The position numbers and the translations under genes were made by a program. DNA of 64,000 nucleotides, taken from Pardosa pseudoannulata (Eukaryota > Arthropoda > Arachnida > Araneae > Lycosidae). The stretch is from positions 87,223,094 through 87,287,093 of the forward strand of contig CM063504.1 in NCBI GenBank assembly GCA_032207245.1, given 5' to 3'. Below the pieces are notes generated by a model, which saw nothing but the letters and a program-made list of their open reading frames with translations, made no database searches and was not told the origin of the DNA. How positions within the stretch are numbered: the first letter of the stretch is position 1; each line of letters starts with the position of its first letter. Positions 61,570 through 64,000 of the stretch are shown here, one piece after another.

Positions 61570-62396
61570 TTAATATTTCGTCGTACGTACATACATACGT
61601 AACGCTTAAAGCTGTCAAAAGGGATTCAGATATAATCACAGTAACTTGAACATAGAAATTGTTCGCAATAACAATACTTCCTCTATTTCGTACAAGGAAG
61701 TGCCAAAACCGTAAAAGCAGTATGTCCAATTTTAGTTAGTTCTCACGTTGTCAAACATTTCTCGTAGCTATCTAAACAGTTAATATTTTGCCGTACGTAC
61801 ATACATACTTACCGCTTAAAGCTGTCAAAAGGGATTCAGATATAATCACAGTAACTTGAACATAGAAATTGTTCGCAATAACAATACTTCCTCTATTTCG
61901 TACAAGGAAGTGCCAAAACCGTAAAAGCAGTATGTCCAATTTTAGTTAGTTCTCACGTTGTCAAATATTGCTCGTAGCTATCTAAACAGTTAATATTTTG
62001 CCGTACGTACATACATACTTACCGCTTAAAGCTGTCAAAATGGATTCAGATATAATCACTGTAACATTAACATAGAAATTGTTTGCGATAACAATGCTTC
62101 CTTTATTTCGTACAAGTGACAAAACCGTAAAAGCAGTATGTCCAATTTTAGTTAGTTCTCACGTTGTCAAACATTGCTCGTAGCTATCTAAACAGTTAAT
62201 ATTTTGCCGTACGTACATACATACTTACCGCTTAAAGCTGTCAAAATGGATTCAGATATAATCACTGTAACATTAACATAGAAATTGTTTGCGATAACAA
62301 TGCTTCCTTTATTTCGTACAAGTGACAAAACCGTAAAAGCAGTATGTCCAATTTTAGTTAGTTCTCACGTTGTCAAACATTGCTCGTAGCTATTCA
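61570..62396 (+). repeat. Tandem array, four units of ~206-210 bp
   Basis: Each unit starts ttaatatttt-gccgtacgtac and runs through cgcttaaagctgtcaaaa, gattcagatataatcac, aaccgtaaaagcagtatgtc and ttctcacgttgtcaaa. Unit starts are near 61570, 61780, 61990 and 62196. Units 1 and 2 share variants and are 210 bp. Units 3 and 4 share another set and are 4 bp shorter (acaagtgac for acaaggaagtgcc). The AABB pattern implies local pair duplication. The sequence just before (61440-61560) has similar gtacgtacggacgtc words. Confidence 0.9.
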
Positions 62397-63216
62397 AACC
62401 TTATCCAAAATACTCCACACCTTTAACTTTATCATAGGAAGATCTATTGCAAAAAGAGACAGCAAAATAAAGAAGTTCGAAGAAGAAGAAAAACGTAGCT
62501 CTTTGAGGTGATGTGAAAAGCAGCGAACTGAATTACTTTGTCTTCAGTTAGATCTAGATCGTAAAGAAATTAAGGAAAGCAACTCCCAAGATTTCAGGAA
62601 GTCCATGAACTTTTTTTTCTTCTGATTTGATTAACATAAATGTGATTGATAATTTTTAGTGACAGACGAAAAAAGTCTCTCACTTCCACCAACTTTGCTT
62701 CTCATCTATCATCTTAAATTTCTCTAAGTTTACATTAAGGACAACTATTATTTATACATTATGGGAATTTCTTTTCAATGGGTTGAAACAAGATCGCAAA
62801 CAGTCAGTATTTTGAATTATTCATAAAACGAGGATACAAGGTTTATATTAGCGAATGATAATAAAAAAATAGTGGATAAATATTTGTATGGAGAGAAATT
62901 TTACGTTAGAATTCCTATGCATTGGTAACAGTAGTTTGATATATGACGTTAAAGGTACGACGACCCCAGATTTTACAGCCTATTGCCATCTGGAATAAAA
63001 ATGAATGCAGGTTTGTAAAATCTGTATCATATGTTCAGGGAAAGTAGGGAGAATTTTTCTAAGATCAAATTTAGGACAAATTTAAATATTTCAAATATTT
63101 TGAGTGTTTACAACAAACGTGTTTGAATGTTTTTTTAATTGCTTTAGTTAAAAGTGCATGGAATCTAGTAACTTACAATTTTGTGAAGTCTACTTTACTA
63201 CTAAATTGAAAACCCG
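62397..63216. other. Unassigned intergenic DNA
   Basis: No gene or repeat recognised. Confidence 0.45.
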
Positions 63217-63395
63217 GCTTGACCGAACGATTGCCGATTGGTTAGGGTGCGGGCCTTCGGTACCGGAGTTTGTGGGTTCGAATTTCACTGCGGTATGAAT
63301 GTTTGTAGGCGTTCGGAATCGGCTTTAAGCTGTAGGTCCTAGTCTCGTTAGCCTTCGTGTTGCAAAAAGTAGACCGTATCTCTCCAAACAAAATC
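63217..63395 (+). repeat. tRNA-derived SINE, family A (copy A8), best preserved
   Basis: tRNA-like head gattgccgattggttagggt (A box) and tgtgggttcgaatttcactg (B box). The full body follows: gtttgtaggcgttcggaatc, ggctttaagctgtaggtcct, agtctcgttagccttcgtgt, tgcaaaaagtagaccgtatc, then tccaaac. With copy A7 it best defines the family. No A-tail or microsatellite tail is evident. The head lacks a paired acceptor stem, so it is not a tRNA gene. Confidence 0.85.
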
Positions 63396-63590
63396 AAAAA
63401 CACAAACTTGTTAAAATTATAAAACACTTTATTTATTTACGAACACTTTAAACTGCATTTTTCCTGCCCCTTTTTTATTTTTTTCCATTTTACCCTTCAA
63501 CAGGCTTTAATAAGCCTCTTTATACCTTTACTTTCACTTCACTTTGAGAGAGGATGCAGGCTTGCTCTTGATATATGCATAATTAACGCC

Positions 63591-63905
63591 ATAAAAATAA
63601 CAAAACAAAACTCACATTTTCATATTTTTGTTTCTTTAATCTGCAGTATCTCCATATATTGTAACATAAATTAATTTAGGAAAGATGAAGTTAAGAAAAT
63701 CTGCGATAATTACTTAAAAGAAATTATGGAATCTAGGTTTGCACTAATAACTGGTCATATAAAATAACAACGAAACAGAACCTCGCCACATTTTCTTATT
63801 TTTGTTTCTCTAATCTGCAATATCTCCGTGCATTGTAACATAAATTAATTTCGGAAAGATGAAGTTAAGAAAATCTGTGATAATTATTTAAAACAAATTA
63901 TGGAA
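63591..63905 (+). repeat. Tandem duplication of 174 bp
   Basis: Two units offset by 174 bp. Both contain aaaataacaa, cacattttc, tatttttgtttct, aatctgca, tctcc, ttgtaacataaattaattt, ggaaagatgaagttaagaaa and aaattatggaa. The second unit ends near 63905. The function, if any, is unknown. Confidence 0.85.
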
Positions 63906-64000
63906 ATGTTTCTATTTGTTCCCCTCACAAACCCCTTTTTTATCATCTACTTTAGAATCTTATTAACTAGAATAAGCTAAAAAAATACTATAATACATTT

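Noticed and set aside
1..64000. CRISPR array, prokaryotic operon or defence island
   Set aside because: No spacer-repeat structure, no Shine-Dalgarno-led gene clusters, and clear eukaryotic introns and retroelements throughout.

Overview
This is an AT-rich (about 70% by eye) eukaryotic window. It has long introns, GT-AG splice sites, tRNA-derived SINEs and many decayed DNA transposons. The repeat content (Tc1/mariner relatives, piggyBac-like and hAT-like MITEs, a Ty3/gypsy element with a SCAN-like Gag) fits an arthropod. A spider or other chelicerate is my best guess, but that is inference. No prokaryotic operon, CRISPR array, rRNA gene or intact tRNA gene is visible.

Left third (1-24000): one host gene on the + strand, whose upstream exons lie outside the window. 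Five exons (500-641, 7544-7599, 15953-16607, 19362-19537, 23284-23307) join in a single consistent frame and give the last 350 residues of a protein. I do not recognise the family. The protein carries a KVTF PP1-docking-like motif, three full CDK-type sites (SPIK, TPVR, TPLK) and a KEN motif that exists only after splicing, so a cell-cycle-regulated protein is a reasonable hypothesis. Its introns hold a Tigger/pogo copy, a probable 3.5-kb DNA element with a SINE inside, an 852-bp hAT-type MITE with a perfect 8-bp target duplication, and a perfect 20-bp-stem hairpin.

Middle (24000-44000): a repeat landscape. It contains the 5' part of a Ty3/gypsy retrotransposon (LTR, primer site, Gag, protease, start of RT) cut off at a 100-N assembly gap, and two Tc1-like copies in opposite orientations, one showing a DD36E catalytic spacing. 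It also holds a 2.2-kb TTAA-flanked piggyBac-like element with very long inverted arms and a nested SINE, three mariner-type transposase fragments, and a TIR element bounded by CTTAAG.

Right third (44000-64000): more piggyBac-like MITEs, a 290-bp tandem duplication with a GC-rich palindrome, long AT-only tracts, an extremely A-rich tract, a four-unit ~208-bp tandem array, a minisatellite, a 174-bp duplication and several SINEs. Two short ORFs (54537-54726 and 59413-59680) look coding but have no recognised family. No convincing host gene is seen here.

The repeats are layered: SINEs sit inside older DNA elements, and many transposase remnants carry stops, frameshifts or lost catalytic residues. 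No novel defence or metabolic gene system is supported by what I can read. The most checkable points are the spliced mitotic-type gene, the intronic hairpin, the long-armed TTAA element and the AABB tandem array.
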